Assembly (NCBI GenBank): GCA_025454815.1
Contig: JALONR010000024.1
Span: 24,020-88,019 of the forward strand
Length of the DNA: 64,000 nt
Direction of reading: 5' to 3'
Source: Bacteroidales bacterium
GTDB taxonomy: Bacteria > Bacteroidota > Bacteroidia > Bacteroidales > VadinHA17
A model generated the notes under the pieces. It made no database searches. It had not been told where the DNA came from and worked only from the letters and a program-made list of their open reading frames with translations. Positions 47,946 to 58,690 of the stretch are shown here, in pieces (the stretch's first letter is position 1; the number at the start of each line of letters is the position of its first letter). The position numbers and the translations under genes are program-made.

Positions 47946-50900
47946 TCACTTCCTCACCCTCACCGGGTAGGGTGGCCGCACGGGTTCGGCAGGCGGATTC
48001 TTCTCCAGTTCCTTCAGCGCCACCTCTATAGCTTTCTCAAGCTGAGGATCCCTTCCGTTGATTACCTCAGCAGGCCACTGCTCCACCTCAATGTCAGGAG
48101 CCACACCAACGTTCTCCACGACAAAACCGTCTTCAGTCCAAATGGCGAGGTTGGGAGCCGTAACCATTCCTCCGTCCATCAGCTCCGGGAATCCCAGAGT
48201 TCCTACCAGTCCGCCCCATGTACGCTTGCCCACAAGTGTTCCCACCCCGAACTTGCGGAACATCCACGGGAGCATATCACCTCCTGACCCGGCTGTCTCA
48301 TCGATGATCATCACCTTGGGCCCCTGTATGGAGGCACTGGGTGTCTTGAGATCATTGCCATAGCGCATGTTCCAGTATGATTGCTGCGGGCGCTGAAGCA
48401 GGTCAATGTAATAATCTGCTATCAGGCCGCCACCGTTGAAGCGCTCGTCAATGATTATCGCCTTCCTGTTGGCCTGCGGGAAGAAATATCTTTTAAAGTA
48501 CTCATGACCCTGGCCGGAGGTGTTGGGGACATACACATATGCCACTTTCCCGTCAGTGGCCTCTGTCACCTTCTTCAGGTTGCCCTCAACCCAGTCGCGG
48601 TTTCTGAGACTGAGTTCATTGCCGATGGGTACCACTTTGATTACCCTTGAACCTGAATAATCAGGATTCGGGCCGAGGGTGAGTTCCACCATCCTGCCGT
48701 CCTTGTTTTCAAGGAAACTGAAGATATTCCTGTTTGCGGTCACGTCTTCGCCGTCAATGGCGAGGATGTATTCACCCGTTTTTACATTCAGCCCCGGCTC
48801 TGTGAGCGGAGACCTGAGGTCGGGATTCCAGTTCAGCCCTCCGTAAATCTTCTTCAGGCGGTACCTGTTGTTTTCAACCGAGAAGTCAGCACCCAGAAGT
48901 CCTCCTCCGACTCTCTGGGGGTTTGCCAGCCTGTCGCCGCCGCCAACCCTGTGGTGGCCAACGCCCAGCTCGCTGCACATCCACTGGATTACCCTGTTCA
49001 GGTCGCTTCTGCATGTAAGGTGGGGAAGGAACTGTGCATACTTTTCCTTCATCGCCTTCCAGTCGGCCCCGTGCATTCCGGGGTCATAGAAATAGTCGCG
49101 GTTGACCCTCCAGGCTTCATCAAATATCTGGGGCCATTCAGCAGCCGGGTCAATCCTGACAGAGAGTGCACCTGTATTAAGTACCCCCTTGCCGGGCTCA
49201 GGCTTCCTGCCGGCTGCCGTGATCCCGAAGGTCTGTCCCTTGCTGTAAAGCATCTTCTTCCCGTCAGCAGAGACGATGTAGTTGTCCAGTTCCATCACCT
49301 CCTCATCCTTCCGGTCCTTAACGCTGTATTTTCGAAGTGACGAACTTCCGCGGTCTGCCGGCCTGACGATGTACAGTATCTCTCCAGTACCGGCTACCCC
49401 CAGTCCGGCATAATTGCCTGGTGATAACGGCACACTGACTATCCTCTCCTGCAGCCCTTCAGTATCTATCTTCAGCAGTTCGCTCTTCTCAGCCTCGGGT
49501 GCCTTGGCTCCCGCTTTTGCTGATCCCCTGCCTGTGCTTTTTGCCGCCGGGGCCGGAGTTGCCCTGTCACTGTCTGTTTTTTCCTCTATCCCTTTTTCTT
49601 CGTCGCTTTCCTTCGCAAAAGGAGACTCTGAATCCTTCCTGAGGGTGACGAGGTAAATTGAGTTTGTCATCCGCATGTCAGCGCTGGAGAGGTCGAACCA
49701 GTTGATGACCGGACCTGCGTCAGTGGATGCAAAAAAGTAAATGTAATCACCGCTGGGGTCAAAGACCGGTTCCGAGGCATCGCTCAGTGCGTCTGTCACG
49801 GGGAATGACTTCTGCTGGTCAACCGAGTAGAGATAAACAACCCTGAAGAAGGTGTTCATCATCTTTGTATAGACAATCCATTTGGAGTCAGATGACCAGT
49901 CGCCGAACATCTCCCTGAACGGACCGGGGAAATACATCTCATCGGCATCAATCTTCCTGACAGCTGCCGTTGGTATGTCCAATAGCCAGAGGTTCCTTCC
50001 GTTGTCGGTGAAGACTATCTTCTTATTGTCAGGTGACCATTCGGGGTATGCGTAGAATCCTGTTCCCGGCAGGGTGAATATCTTCGGTTCCCCTTTGCCG
50101 TCCTGGGGTTTCAGGTGAAGCGCATATTCCCCGGAAGCATCCGAAAAGTATGCAACAGTTTTTCCGTCAGGTGACCATGAAGGGTATTTTTCATGTGCCC
50201 CGGTGGTAAGGGTTATATTTCTGGGATCACCCTTTTCTGCCGGAAGGGTCACAATCTCTCCCCTGTATCCGAAGAGAGCCCTGCTGCCGGTGGGGGAGAT
50301 GTTTGCGCTTCTTATATAGTTTGTTCCCTGGAGGTAGCGGGGACGAAGCTCCAGCAGGTCGGCGGCTATTCCGGTCTTCAGTCTGTGAGACTGGCCTGTG
50401 GCGATATCAAAAGTATGGAGGTATCCTCCCTGCTCGAAAACAATCTTCTCCTGGGTTCCTGATGCATTCAGCACAGGGAAATCGGTGAAGCTGGTATGCT
50501 GTTTGATATCCTCCCCTTTGTCGCTGCATGAGAAGAGGTTGAATTCGCCGTTTCTGTCGCTGAGGAAATAAATTCTTTCACCTGTCCACATCGGGTCAGT
50601 GTCATTGCAGCCACCCTGCGGCTGAGGAACCTTTATCACTGACCGGTCGGCAAAAGTATAGAGCCAGATGGTGGAGACAGTTCCGCCCCGGTAATTCTTC
50701 CACTGTGCATGTGCCGGTGAAAGGGGTGTGTAAGCCATCCTGGCACCGTCAGGTGACCATGAGGCATAATAGGCATTGGGTATCTCAAGCTGTTCAGGAA
50801 ATCCTCCGCCGGTGCCGACGGTGAAGAGCTGCGAATACCTTCCCGTGAAGGTTGCCCTCTGAGAGATGAACAACACCTTCTTACCGTCCGGGGTGAAGCC

Positions 50901-51254
50901 CCTGACGGCATCGCTGCCGGGGTGCCATGTGAGCCTTGCAGGCACACCTCCCTCCACGGGAATGACAAAGACATCAGTATTGCCGTCGTACTGTGCACTG
51001 AATGCTATCAGTTTCCCGTCAGGAGAAAAGCATGGTTCTCCTTCAATTCCCTCATCAACGGTTAGCCTGCGCGGAGCAGATCCGTCAGCATTCATAACCC
51101 AGAGATCTTCCGCGTAAATGAATGCGATGTGAGATTTACTTGCTGCCGGTTGTGACAGCATCCGTGTGTCGGATGTGTCAATGCCGTTAAGATTGACTGC
51201 TGCACCAAACATCAGCGCTGCAATCATTGCTGTTGTGAAAATCCTTCTTTTCAT
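47946..51254 (-). CDS. Tricorn-protease-like S41 family peptidase with WD40/PD40 propeller
   Basis: 1102 aa; TolB-like repeats 'GEPCFSPDGKLIAFSAQYDGNTDVFVIP'; C-terminal 'IIIDERFNGGGLIADYYIDLL' and 'DETAGSGGDMLPWMFRKFGVGTLVGKRTWGG'. Confidence 0.93.
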   Translation of the reverse strand: MKRRIFTTAMIAALMFGAAVNLNGIDTSDTRMLSQPAASKSHIAFIYAEDLWVMNADGSAPRRLTVDEGIEGEPCFSPDGKLIAFSAQYDGNTDVFVIPVEGGVPARLTWHPGSDAVRGFTPDGKKVLFISQRATFTGRYSQLFTVGTGGGFPEQLEIPNAYYASWSPDGARMAYTPLSPAHAQWKNYRGGTVSTIWLYTFADRSVIKVPQPQGGCNDTDPMWTGERIYFLSDRNGEFNLFSCSDKGEDIKQHTSFTDFPVLNASGTQEKIVFEQGGYLHTFDIATGQSHRLKTGIAADLLELRPRYLQGTNYIRSANISPTGSRALFGYRGEIVTLPAEKGDPRNITLTTGAHEKYPSWSPDGKTVAYFSDASGEYALHLKPQDGKGEPKIFTLPGTGFYAYPEWSPDNKKIVFTDNGRNLWLLDIPTAAVRKIDADEMYFPGPFREMFGDWSSDSKWIVYTKMMNTFFRVVYLYSVDQQKSFPVTDALSDASEPVFDPSGDYIYFFASTDAGPVINWFDLSSADMRMTNSIYLVTLRKDSESPFAKESDEEKGIEEKTDSDRATPAPAAKSTGRGSAKAGAKAPEAEKSELLKIDTEGLQERIVSVPLSPGNYAGLGVAGTGEILYIVRPADRGSSSLRKYSVKDRKDEEVMELDNYIVSADGKKMLYSKGQTFGITAAGRKPEPGKGVLNTGALSVRIDPAAEWPQIFDEAWRVNRDYFYDPGMHGADWKAMKEKYAQFLPHLTCRSDLNRVIQWMCSELGVGHHRVGGGDRLANPQRVGGGLLGADFSVENNRYRLKKIYGGLNWNPDLRSPLTEPGLNVKTGEYILAIDGEDVTANRNIFSFLENKDGRMVELTLGPNPDYSGSRVIKVVPIGNELSLRNRDWVEGNLKKVTEATDGKVAYVYVPNTSGQGHEYFKRYFFPQANRKAIIIDERFNGGGLIADYYIDLLQRPQQSYWNMRYGNDLKTPSASIQGPKVMIIDETAGSGGDMLPWMFRKFGVGTLVGKRTWGGLVGTLGFPELMDGGMVTAPNLAIWTEDGFVVENVGVAPDIEVEQWPAEVINGRDPQLEKAIEVALKELEKNPPAEPVRPPYPVRVRK

Positions 51255-51256
51255 GG

Positions 51257-52021
51257 CTATTTTGTTTTTCTGAAAGTGTTTGTCGCGTTTGCCTGTGCTT
51301 TGGGCGTTATCACAAGGTCACTGATGCATACATGGTCAGGGAGGCTGGCGCAGTAATGTATCACCTCCGCCACATCCTCGCCCCTGAGAGGTTCCAGGCC
51401 ACTGTAGACCGTCTCAGCCCTGGCACTGTCTCCCTTGAACCGAACCAGGGAAAACTCCGTCTCCACCATTCCTGGAGCTATGTTTGTAACCTTTATGCCG
51501 TGCTTCAGCAGGTCAATCCTCATTCCCCTGGAGAGTGCATCCACTGCATGTTTTGAGGCGCAGTATACAGCGCCGTTCTCATAAACCTCCTTGCCTGCTA
51601 TGGAGGCGATGTTGAATATATGACCCTTACCCCTGCTTACCATAATGGGAGCTATCACACGGGTAACATACAGGAGACCTTTAATGTTCGTGTCAACCAT
51701 CCTGTCCCAGTCATCGGTGTCCCCCTCGTCAATATGGCCAAGACCTACCGCCAGGCCGGCATTGTTTACCAGGATGTCTATATTCCGCCACTCCTCCGGC
51801 AGGCTTCCCAGGTGCTTTTCAACTTCAGGCCGGTCACGGACATCAAAGCAAAGCACCAGAACCTCCGTCCCGTAAGTGCTGCGCAGATGTCCGGCCAGTT
51901 CCTCCAGCCTTTCTTTTCTCCTCCCAGTAATTACCAACCTGTCAGATGATTCTGCAAATTTTACCGCAACGGCTTCTCCTATACCTGAAGTCGCGCCAGT
52001 AATCAATACCGTCTTCTTCAT
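51257..52021 (-). CDS. Short-chain dehydrogenase/reductase (YdfG-like)
   Basis: 'VLITGATSGIGEAVAVKFA', 'NNAGLAVGLG', 'YCASKHAVDALSRGMR'. Confidence 0.93.
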   Translation of the reverse strand: MKKTVLITGATSGIGEAVAVKFAESSDRLVITGRRKERLEELAGHLRSTYGTEVLVLCFDVRDRPEVEKHLGSLPEEWRNIDILVNNAGLAVGLGHIDEGDTDDWDRMVDTNIKGLLYVTRVIAPIMVSRGKGHIFNIASIAGKEVYENGAVYCASKHAVDALSRGMRIDLLKHGIKVTNIAPGMVETEFSLVRFKGDSARAETVYSGLEPLRGEDVAEVIHYCASLPDHVCISDLVITPKAQANATNTFRKTK

Positions 52022-52173
52022 ATCATAACTCTTTTCAGATTGGTAAATGTAAAAATATTAAGGGTATCTTTGCCGGCTGACTGGAAAATGATATGTCAAA
52101 AACACTGCAATGACGTGAAAGCGCCAGGCAGTGACGCAGAAAAAAGACCAGACATTAAACAGATCCGGATTCA

Positions 52174-52923
52174 ATGAACGACACAAACCGGAAGAACGGG
52201 CCACCGGCGGAGCAGATTGAAAGGATGTTCGATTCGATATCAAAGCATTACGACCTGCTGAACCACCTTCTTTCACTTGGAACCGACAGGCTATGGCGCA
52301 GAAAGGCAGTCAGGCTTATCGGAAACCACTGTTCTCCCGGAGTTATCCTTGACGTGGCAACCGGCACCGGCGACCTGGCCATCGAAGCGCTGAGACTCAG
52401 TCCGGATAAAGTCACCGGAATAGACCTCAGTTCCAGAATGCTGGAGGAGGGGCGTCGCAAGATTGAAGCAATGGGTTACGGGGGGAAAATTGAACTTCTG
52501 AAGGGAGATGCTTCTGCAACAGGATTCGGTGACTGTACATTTGATGCGGTGATGTCAGCTTTCGGGGTGCGTAACTTTGAAAATACCCTGTCAGGACTGA
52601 CCGAAATGTGCCGTGTACTCAAACCGGGAGGAATGATCATGGTTCTTGAATTCTCCAGGCCTTCAAGATTTCCCCTTAAACAGGTTTACGGATTCTACTT
52701 CAAGCAGTTGCTGCCAAGGATAGGCAGGAGGGTGTCAGGTGACCCTTCAGCTTACAAATACCTTCCTGATTCAGTGATGTCATTCCCCGACAATGAAAAA
52801 TTCCTCGCTCTGCTGACCTCGGCAGGTTTTACCGGTGCAAGGCAAAAAAAGCTCACGGGCGGTATTGCCAGCATATATTACGGCTTCAAACCACTAAATA
52901 ATCATACAATAAAACCTGAATAA
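52174..52923 (+). CDS. Demethylmenaquinone methyltransferase (MenG/UbiE)
   Basis: 'MFDSISKHYDLLNHLLSLGTDRLWRRKAV', 'LDVATGTGDLAIEA', 'SAFGVRNFENTLSGLTEMCRVLKPGG'. Confidence 0.95.
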   Translation: MNDTNRKNGPPAEQIERMFDSISKHYDLLNHLLSLGTDRLWRRKAVRLIGNHCSPGVILDVATGTGDLAIEALRLSPDKVTGIDLSSRMLEEGRRKIEAMGYGGKIELLKGDASATGFGDCTFDAVMSAFGVRNFENTLSGLTEMCRVLKPGGMIMVLEFSRPSRFPLKQVYGFYFKQLLPRIGRRVSGDPSAYKYLPDSVMSFPDNEKFLALLTSAGFTGARQKKLTGGIASIYYGFKPLNNHTIKPE

Positions 52924-52953
52924 TTCGTTTTAATATCAGGACCCTTTAAAAAA

Positions 52954-53655
52954 GTGTATAAAAGAACTGCCATATTTGTCCTTGTACTTCTTTTGCCTGT
53001 TACCCTGATTGCTCAGAAGGCGAAGCCCAGGAATGACTCGAACTATGATGACAGGCTTCTCCATTTCGGGTTCAGCATGGGACTCAATACCATGGATTTC
53101 AATGTGAAAATGGTTCCCGGATCAGAGCTGACCGCCGAGGTTATCTCGCTGAAACCCGGGATCAATATTCAGATTGTCACTGACTACAGACCTTCAACAT
53201 ACCTGGATATAAGGTTTTTGCCCGGCGTCTCTTTCGGGCAGAGGACCATCAATTTCTATGACCTGTCGGCTACCAGGGTATATGAGTCCCAGATCGAATC
53301 ATCCTTCCTGGAGTTCCCCCTTCTGCTGAAGGCGAAGGGGATGAGAATGAACAACTCAAGGCCCTACCTTATCGGCGGGATGAACTTCAGGTATGACCTT
53401 GCGGGAAAAAAGGAGTTTGAAAATCCTGGATCAAACGGCGGAGCAAGCTATCTCAGGCTCAATAAAGCCGATATATATTATGAGGTGGGAGCAGGAATAG
53501 ATTTTTACCTCCCGTATTTCAAGCTTACCATTGAGGCGAAGATGTCGAACGGACTGCGTGACGTACTTGATTATAATGCCGATTATCCCCTCTATTTCAA
53601 TGAGATTGCCTCGCTGAGGTCACAGATGTGGGTCCTTTCATTCCATTTTGAATAG
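52954..53655 (+). CDS. PorT-family outer-membrane beta-barrel protein (type IX secretion associated family); GTG start
   Basis: 233 aa, signal peptide, 'LLHFGFSMGLNTMDFNVKM' and barrel-like strands; adjacent to the ubiE-like gene. Confidence 0.75.
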   Translation: MYKRTAIFVLVLLLPVTLIAQKAKPRNDSNYDDRLLHFGFSMGLNTMDFNVKMVPGSELTAEVISLKPGINIQIVTDYRPSTYLDIRFLPGVSFGQRTINFYDLSATRVYESQIESSFLEFPLLLKAKGMRMNNSRPYLIGGMNFRYDLAGKKEFENPGSNGGASYLRLNKADIYYEVGAGIDFYLPYFKLTIEAKMSNGLRDVLDYNADYPLYFNEIASLRSQMWVLSFHFE

Positions 53656-53657
53656 TC

Positions 53658-55196
53658 ATGCCGGTGGAGCTGAACCTTGTTTTGCCGCCGGAGGTCGCAT
53701 TTGACGAAGCCTCGCTGAGGAGTTATCTTGAAAGAAAGAGTGGCAGGAATGACTTTTCCTTTCGTATACTGAGGCGGTCCGTTGATGCACGGAAGCCTGA
53801 CATAAAGGTAAACATTACGGTTCAGCTGATCTTCCAGGGGGAAACTGCGGAGGAGATCCAGCCGCTGCGGCTCAGGAATGTCCTCAACGCCCGCGAGGTA
53901 CTTATTGCAGGTAGCGGGCCGGCAGGGCTGTTTGCTGCCCTGGCTCTTATTGAGGCAGGACTTAAGCCCGTGGTGCTTGAGCGGGGGAGGGAAGTGAGTG
54001 AACGCAAGCGGGATGTGGCTGCCATCAGCAGGCAGCACCTGGTGGACCCCGACTCAAATTACTGTTTCGGTGAGGGCGGGGCAGGAACATTCTCTGACGG
54101 AAAGCTCTACACCAGGTCAAAGAAGAGAGGCGACAACCGGCGTGTCCTGGAACTGCTTGTACTGCACGGGGCTGATCCTGCCATACTATATGAAGCACAT
54201 CCCCACCTCGGCACCGACAGGCTGCCGGGGATCATCAGTGCAATCAGGAGCAGCATCAGGGAGGCAGGAGGAGAGGTTCTGTTCGGCAAACGGATTACGG
54301 GTATTTCCGTCACTCAAAACCGGTTCCGCAGTGTTACCGTCAATGAAAGTGAAACCTATAAAGCTGATGACCTGATTCTTGCCACCGGCCATTCGGCACG
54401 TGACATCCATTCCTTGCTTCTGGAGGCCGGGGTGAAACTGGCATTCAAGCCTTTTGCCATGGGTGTCAGGGTGGAACACCCGCAGGAACTGATTGACCGC
54501 ATACAGTATCACGGCAGATCCAGAGGCGATTACCTGCCTGCTGCTGCCTATACCCTGGCAGCACAGGCTGATGGCAGGGGCGTCTATTCATTCTGCATGT
54601 GTCCCGGAGGTTTCATGGTCCCTTCTGCCACCTCCCCCGGGGAGGTGGTGGTGAACGGGATGTCACCATCACACCGTGGCTCACGCTGGGCAAACAGCGG
54701 AATAGTGACGGAGATCAGGGAGGAGGATGCCCTGCGTTACGGCACCGGTCCTCTTGCAGGAACAGCGTACCAGGCCTCGCTGGAAAGAATGGCCTGGAAG
54801 GAGGGAGGCATGAGCCAGCGTGCCCCGGCACAGCGACTTACCGATTTTGCGGAAGGAAAAGCATCAGCCACCCTGCCGGAAGCATCATACTTTCCCGGGC
54901 TGACTCCATCACCCCTCCATGAATGGCTGCCTGAAGAGATATCGGGCAGGCTGAGGACAGGATTCACGGAGTTCGGCAGGAAGATGAGGGGCTTCCTCAC
55001 CCGCGAAGCACTGGTTGCTGCAGTGGAATCACGCACTTCGTCGCCTGTCAGGGTTCTTCGTGACCCGGTCACCCTCACCGCTGAGGGAACAGAAGGCCTC
55101 TATCCTGCCGGTGAAGGTGCGGGATATGCCGGCGGAATAGTCTCCTCGGCAGTTGACGGGATGCTTTCAGCTCAGGCAATAGCCGGGAGGCATTAA
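53658..55196 (+). CDS. FAD-dependent dehydrogenase-like protein (NAD(P)/FAD-dependent oxidoreductase)
   Basis: 512 aa; 'VLIAGSGPAGLFAALALIEAGLKPVVLERG', 'GEGGAGTFSDGKLYTRS', C-terminal 'LYPAGEGAGYAGGIVSSAVDGMLSA'. Confidence 0.9.
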   Translation: MPVELNLVLPPEVAFDEASLRSYLERKSGRNDFSFRILRRSVDARKPDIKVNITVQLIFQGETAEEIQPLRLRNVLNAREVLIAGSGPAGLFAALALIEAGLKPVVLERGREVSERKRDVAAISRQHLVDPDSNYCFGEGGAGTFSDGKLYTRSKKRGDNRRVLELLVLHGADPAILYEAHPHLGTDRLPGIISAIRSSIREAGGEVLFGKRITGISVTQNRFRSVTVNESETYKADDLILATGHSARDIHSLLLEAGVKLAFKPFAMGVRVEHPQELIDRIQYHGRSRGDYLPAAAYTLAAQADGRGVYSFCMCPGGFMVPSATSPGEVVVNGMSPSHRGSRWANSGIVTEIREEDALRYGTGPLAGTAYQASLERMAWKEGGMSQRAPAQRLTDFAEGKASATLPEASYFPGLTPSPLHEWLPEEISGRLRTGFTEFGRKMRGFLTREALVAAVESRTSSPVRVLRDPVTLTAEGTEGLYPAGEGAGYAGGIVSSAVDGMLSAQAIAGRH

Positions 55197-55197
55197 G

Positions 55198-55305
55198 CAA
55201 TAGCCAATCGGCATCAGGTAATAGCCGGCAGGCAATAGGCAATAGCCAATCAGCATCAGGTAATAGCCGGCAGGCATTAGGCATTACCAAATCGGCATGA
55301 GGCAG
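55198..55305. repeat. 42-bp tandem repeat (~2.5 copies), each made of two related 21-bp units
   Basis: 'caatagccaatcggcatcagg'/'taatagccggcaggcaatagg' recurring at 55198, 55240, 55282. Confidence 0.88.
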
Positions 55306-55331
55306 TTTGATTCGCCTTTTGCGTCGTTGTC

Positions 55332-56126
55332 TCAAACTGTCTGCTGCCTGTTACCTCTTCTTGCAAACTCAGAACACACTATGGCGGCGGCCATGCTGAC
55401 ATTCAGCGATTCCAGTCCTGCCACGGGCTGTGCCGGACCTGGAATGGTAATCCGGTCTGATACATATCGCAGAAGTCCTTCCGAAATCCCCTTCGACTCA
55501 TTGCCAAAAAGTATGATGCCCTCACTGCCAAGGGGACTGTCATATACCGATTGTCCGTCAGTGACAGTGCCATACACGGGAATGCCGTCTGCAGCAGCCG
55601 TTGAGAGTAACCCCTCAAGAGGCCTGTACCACACGCTGACATGCATGAATGCCCCCATGGTGGCCTGTATGACTTTGGGATTGTAAAAGTCTACGGAGTC
55701 AGGAGAACAGATTATGTTTTCAATTCCGAACCATGCAGCAATGCGTATGATTGTGCCAAGGTTACCCGGATCCTGAACGCATTCCAGCACAGGTGTAAGC
55801 CTGTCGCGTAGGAGGCCGTCGCTGAACTGCCGTTTATGCATGGTTGCCACGGCGAGTACATTATGCGGTGTCCTCAGCGAGCTTATCCGCCTCAGCTCTT
55901 CATAACTCACAGTTACAACCTCATCGGCTCCCCTGATGACCGCCTCCTGTTCGCCGTCAATCCACTCCGGTTTTCCCGCAAGAAGCATAACCCTGTTGCC
56001 CGCAACTATATATTCCCTCACAAGTTTGTCTCCCTCAATGATAAACAGGGAATTCTCTTCCCTGACCTTTCTCTTCTGCAACGAGAGGATCATTTTGACC
56101 TGGTGGCGGGTGATACTTCTTGACAT
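55332..56126 (-). CDS. RNA 2'-O-methyltransferase, TrmH/SpoU family; start moved from 56198 to 56126
   Basis: 'LECVQDPGNLGTIIRIAAWFGIENIICS', 'IILFGNESKGIS', 'ESLNVSMAAAIVCSEFARR'. Confidence 0.92.
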   Translation of the reverse strand: MSRSITRHQVKMILSLQKRKVREENSLFIIEGDKLVREYIVAGNRVMLLAGKPEWIDGEQEAVIRGADEVVTVSYEELRRISSLRTPHNVLAVATMHKRQFSDGLLRDRLTPVLECVQDPGNLGTIIRIAAWFGIENIICSPDSVDFYNPKVIQATMGAFMHVSVWYRPLEGLLSTAAADGIPVYGTVTDGQSVYDSPLGSEGIILFGNESKGISEGLLRYVSDRITIPGPAQPVAGLESLNVSMAAAIVCSEFARRGNRQQTV

Positions 56127-56132
56127 AACCTG

Positions 56133-58550
56133 GTGATTGAAAATAGAGTTTATAATGGTATATTTGCGTGCACCACTCTTCCCGTGAAAGTGATCCAACA
56201 GAGGGCAAATATAAAAATTACCGGCTCCAAACTGTCTCTGCTGGCGGTCATTATTTTCACGGCAGCATCATGCAATCCCACCAAATATGTTCCTTCAGGA
56301 GACCTGCTCCTCAACAGCAACGAACTTGCCATCAAACAGGATGAACAGTCCCTGCCGGCAACGGTGAGCCGCAGCGCTATGAAGCCCTATATCCGGCAGC
56401 AACCAAACAAGAAGATATTCGGAGTCCGGTTCCACCTCGGGCTGTATAACCTCTCCAATGTCGAAAAGGAGAAGTGGCCGCACGGATGGCTGAGAAGAAT
56501 CGGCGAGGAACCAATAATATTTGATGAGGTGGCAGCCGAACGGTCAGCCGGACAGATTCAGAGCTACCTCTGGTCAAAAGGATTCTTCAATGCCAGGGTG
56601 AATGACACCGTCAGGGTGACCGGCGACGAGGCCAGGGTTGTATATGATGTTATGCCCGGCAGACCATATACCATTGCTGACATCAGATATGAAATACAGG
56701 ACTCTGTACTCCGGGGCCTTGTGATGATTGACACGGTAAACTGCATGATTGAGAGAGGAATGATCTATGATGTTGACCTTCTTACGAAAGAGAGGAGGAG
56801 GCTGGAGCGATTCATCAGGGATGTGGGATTCTATACCTTTTCAACAGAGAACATCTTTTTCCGTGTTGACAGCTCCCTGATGAGGCACCAGGTGATCATC
56901 AACTACGTGGTTTCTCCCGCTGTCACGGTCGACAATCAGGGCCGCAGGGCTGTCGCCGCACACAAGATGTATCGTATCAGGGATATTTACGTTTATCCTG
57001 ACTTTGACCCCAGAAATGCTCTCACCGGAGGTGCTGATTACACCAGCAGCCTTGACACATCATTCCATAAGGGGATCTATTTCGTCTCAACCCCCGGACG
57101 CACCCTTGTCAAACCGGATGTGTTGAGCCAGGCCATATATATCTCACCGGGAGCCCTTTACAGCGTCACAAATACGGAATTGACGCAGCAGCATCTCACT
57201 GACCTGAGGAACCACCGCCTGGTAAATGTATCGTTCATGGATGCGGAAAGCATCTCGGGGAACAGGAGGGATGAAGGTATGCTTGACTGCATCATCCAGC
57301 TTACCCCTGTGCAGCGACAATCGTTCACAGTTGAACTTGAGGGAACCAATACTGGAGGAAATCTCGGAGGGGCTCTGAACCTCATTTACCAGAACAAGAG
57401 CCTGCTAAGGGGTGCTGAAGTATTCAGCATGAAGCTTAAAGGTGCATATGAGACACTGACGGAGGATGTCAGCGGATTCAGAAACACCCAGCAGTTCGGT
57501 ATAGAGGCCAACCTCAGGATTCCCAAGTTCCTGATACCATTCCCCGCCAGGGAGTCATTTGTCAGAAACAGGGATCCAAGGACCGTTCTGCAGGCAGGAT
57601 ACAACTACCAGAAGCTGCCTGTCTTCTCACGGTCAGTGGCCAATATCTCACTCGGATATTCATGGAACGGGAACAGATATACCAGGTTCAGCGCGAACCC
57701 TCTTTCACTTAATGTTGTCAAGCTGCATTATATCACACCTGAGTACCAGGCAATGATTGACACCATGCCTTATTTTGCCAACTCGCTGCGCGACGTCAGG
57801 ATCGTGGGAGGAAGATATGACTTTGTCTTCAATAACCAGATGATCCAGAAATCAAAGGACTTCTGGAATGTGCGGGTTGGACTTGACATCGCCGGGAACC
57901 TTCTGAATACCGCATATGTAGCGGCTAATGCCCGGGTGGCACCTGACGGAAGCTATCACCTGTTCAGACAACCGTTTGCCCAGTTTATCAAGGCAGAGGT
58001 GGATGCCGCATATAACTTCAGGTTCAATGAGGCCAGCAGCATCGCATACCGGATATTCGCCGGTGTGGGATGGCCATACGGCAACTCTGAAGTAATGCCT
58101 TTTGAAGAACAGTATTTCGGCGGGGGAGCGAATGACATAAGGGCATGGATGGTGAGGACCCTGGGGCCGGGATCATATATCCTGCCCGAGACCTCATTCA
58201 TAAACCAGACCGCAGACATGAAGCTCGAATTCAATGTTGAATACCGGTTCAAACTGTTCTGGATACTTGAGGGGGCAACTTTTATCGATGCAGGAAATAT
58301 CTGGACTGTAAGGTATGACTACAATCGCCCTGGAAGCCTTTTCAGGTTCAGATCACTCGCGGATGATATCGCAGTCGGAACAGGACTGGGCTTCAGGTTT
58401 GACCTGAAGTTTGTGCTCCTGCGTGCCGACTTCGGGCTTAAACTGCGTGATCCGCAGGATACTGACGGTTCAAAATGGATCCCCCTCAGCCGCCCCTTTG
58501 ACCGCAAGCAGGACATTACCATGGTAATCGGTATCGGGTATCCGTTCTAG
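56133..58550 (+). CDS. BamA/TamA-family outer membrane protein with lipoprotein-like N-terminus
   Basis: 805 aa; 'LLAVIIFTAASCNPTKYVPSGDLLLNSNEL', POTRA-like region, C-terminal barrel 'FGGGANDIRAWMVRTLGPGSY'. Confidence 0.88.
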   Translation: MIENRVYNGIFACTTLPVKVIQQRANIKITGSKLSLLAVIIFTAASCNPTKYVPSGDLLLNSNELAIKQDEQSLPATVSRSAMKPYIRQQPNKKIFGVRFHLGLYNLSNVEKEKWPHGWLRRIGEEPIIFDEVAAERSAGQIQSYLWSKGFFNARVNDTVRVTGDEARVVYDVMPGRPYTIADIRYEIQDSVLRGLVMIDTVNCMIERGMIYDVDLLTKERRRLERFIRDVGFYTFSTENIFFRVDSSLMRHQVIINYVVSPAVTVDNQGRRAVAAHKMYRIRDIYVYPDFDPRNALTGGADYTSSLDTSFHKGIYFVSTPGRTLVKPDVLSQAIYISPGALYSVTNTELTQQHLTDLRNHRLVNVSFMDAESISGNRRDEGMLDCIIQLTPVQRQSFTVELEGTNTGGNLGGALNLIYQNKSLLRGAEVFSMKLKGAYETLTEDVSGFRNTQQFGIEANLRIPKFLIPFPARESFVRNRDPRTVLQAGYNYQKLPVFSRSVANISLGYSWNGNRYTRFSANPLSLNVVKLHYITPEYQAMIDTMPYFANSLRDVRIVGGRYDFVFNNQMIQKSKDFWNVRVGLDIAGNLLNTAYVAANARVAPDGSYHLFRQPFAQFIKAEVDAAYNFRFNEASSIAYRIFAGVGWPYGNSEVMPFEEQYFGGGANDIRAWMVRTLGPGSYILPETSFINQTADMKLEFNVEYRFKLFWILEGATFIDAGNIWTVRYDYNRPGSLFRFRSLADDIAVGTGLGFRFDLKFVLLRADFGLKLRDPQDTDGSKWIPLSRPFDRKQDITMVIGIGYPF

Positions 58551-58690
58551 CAGGTGAGAGGCAGTAGTCATCAGGCAATAGTGTCGGCAAGAAATAAACA
58601 CTGACTGCCTGTTATCCTGTAAACACACTACTGACTATTGCCTTGTATTCTAATTTTTCCTAACTTTCATCTCATCTTGCTGCTTTAACT

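Noticed and set aside
55075-55335. Minus-strand 86-aa ORF with heptad-like repeats (RLLPDADWLLPIACRLLPDADWLL)
   Set aside because: Produced by the 21/42-bp intergenic repeat, whose period happens to be divisible by three; not convincing as a gene.
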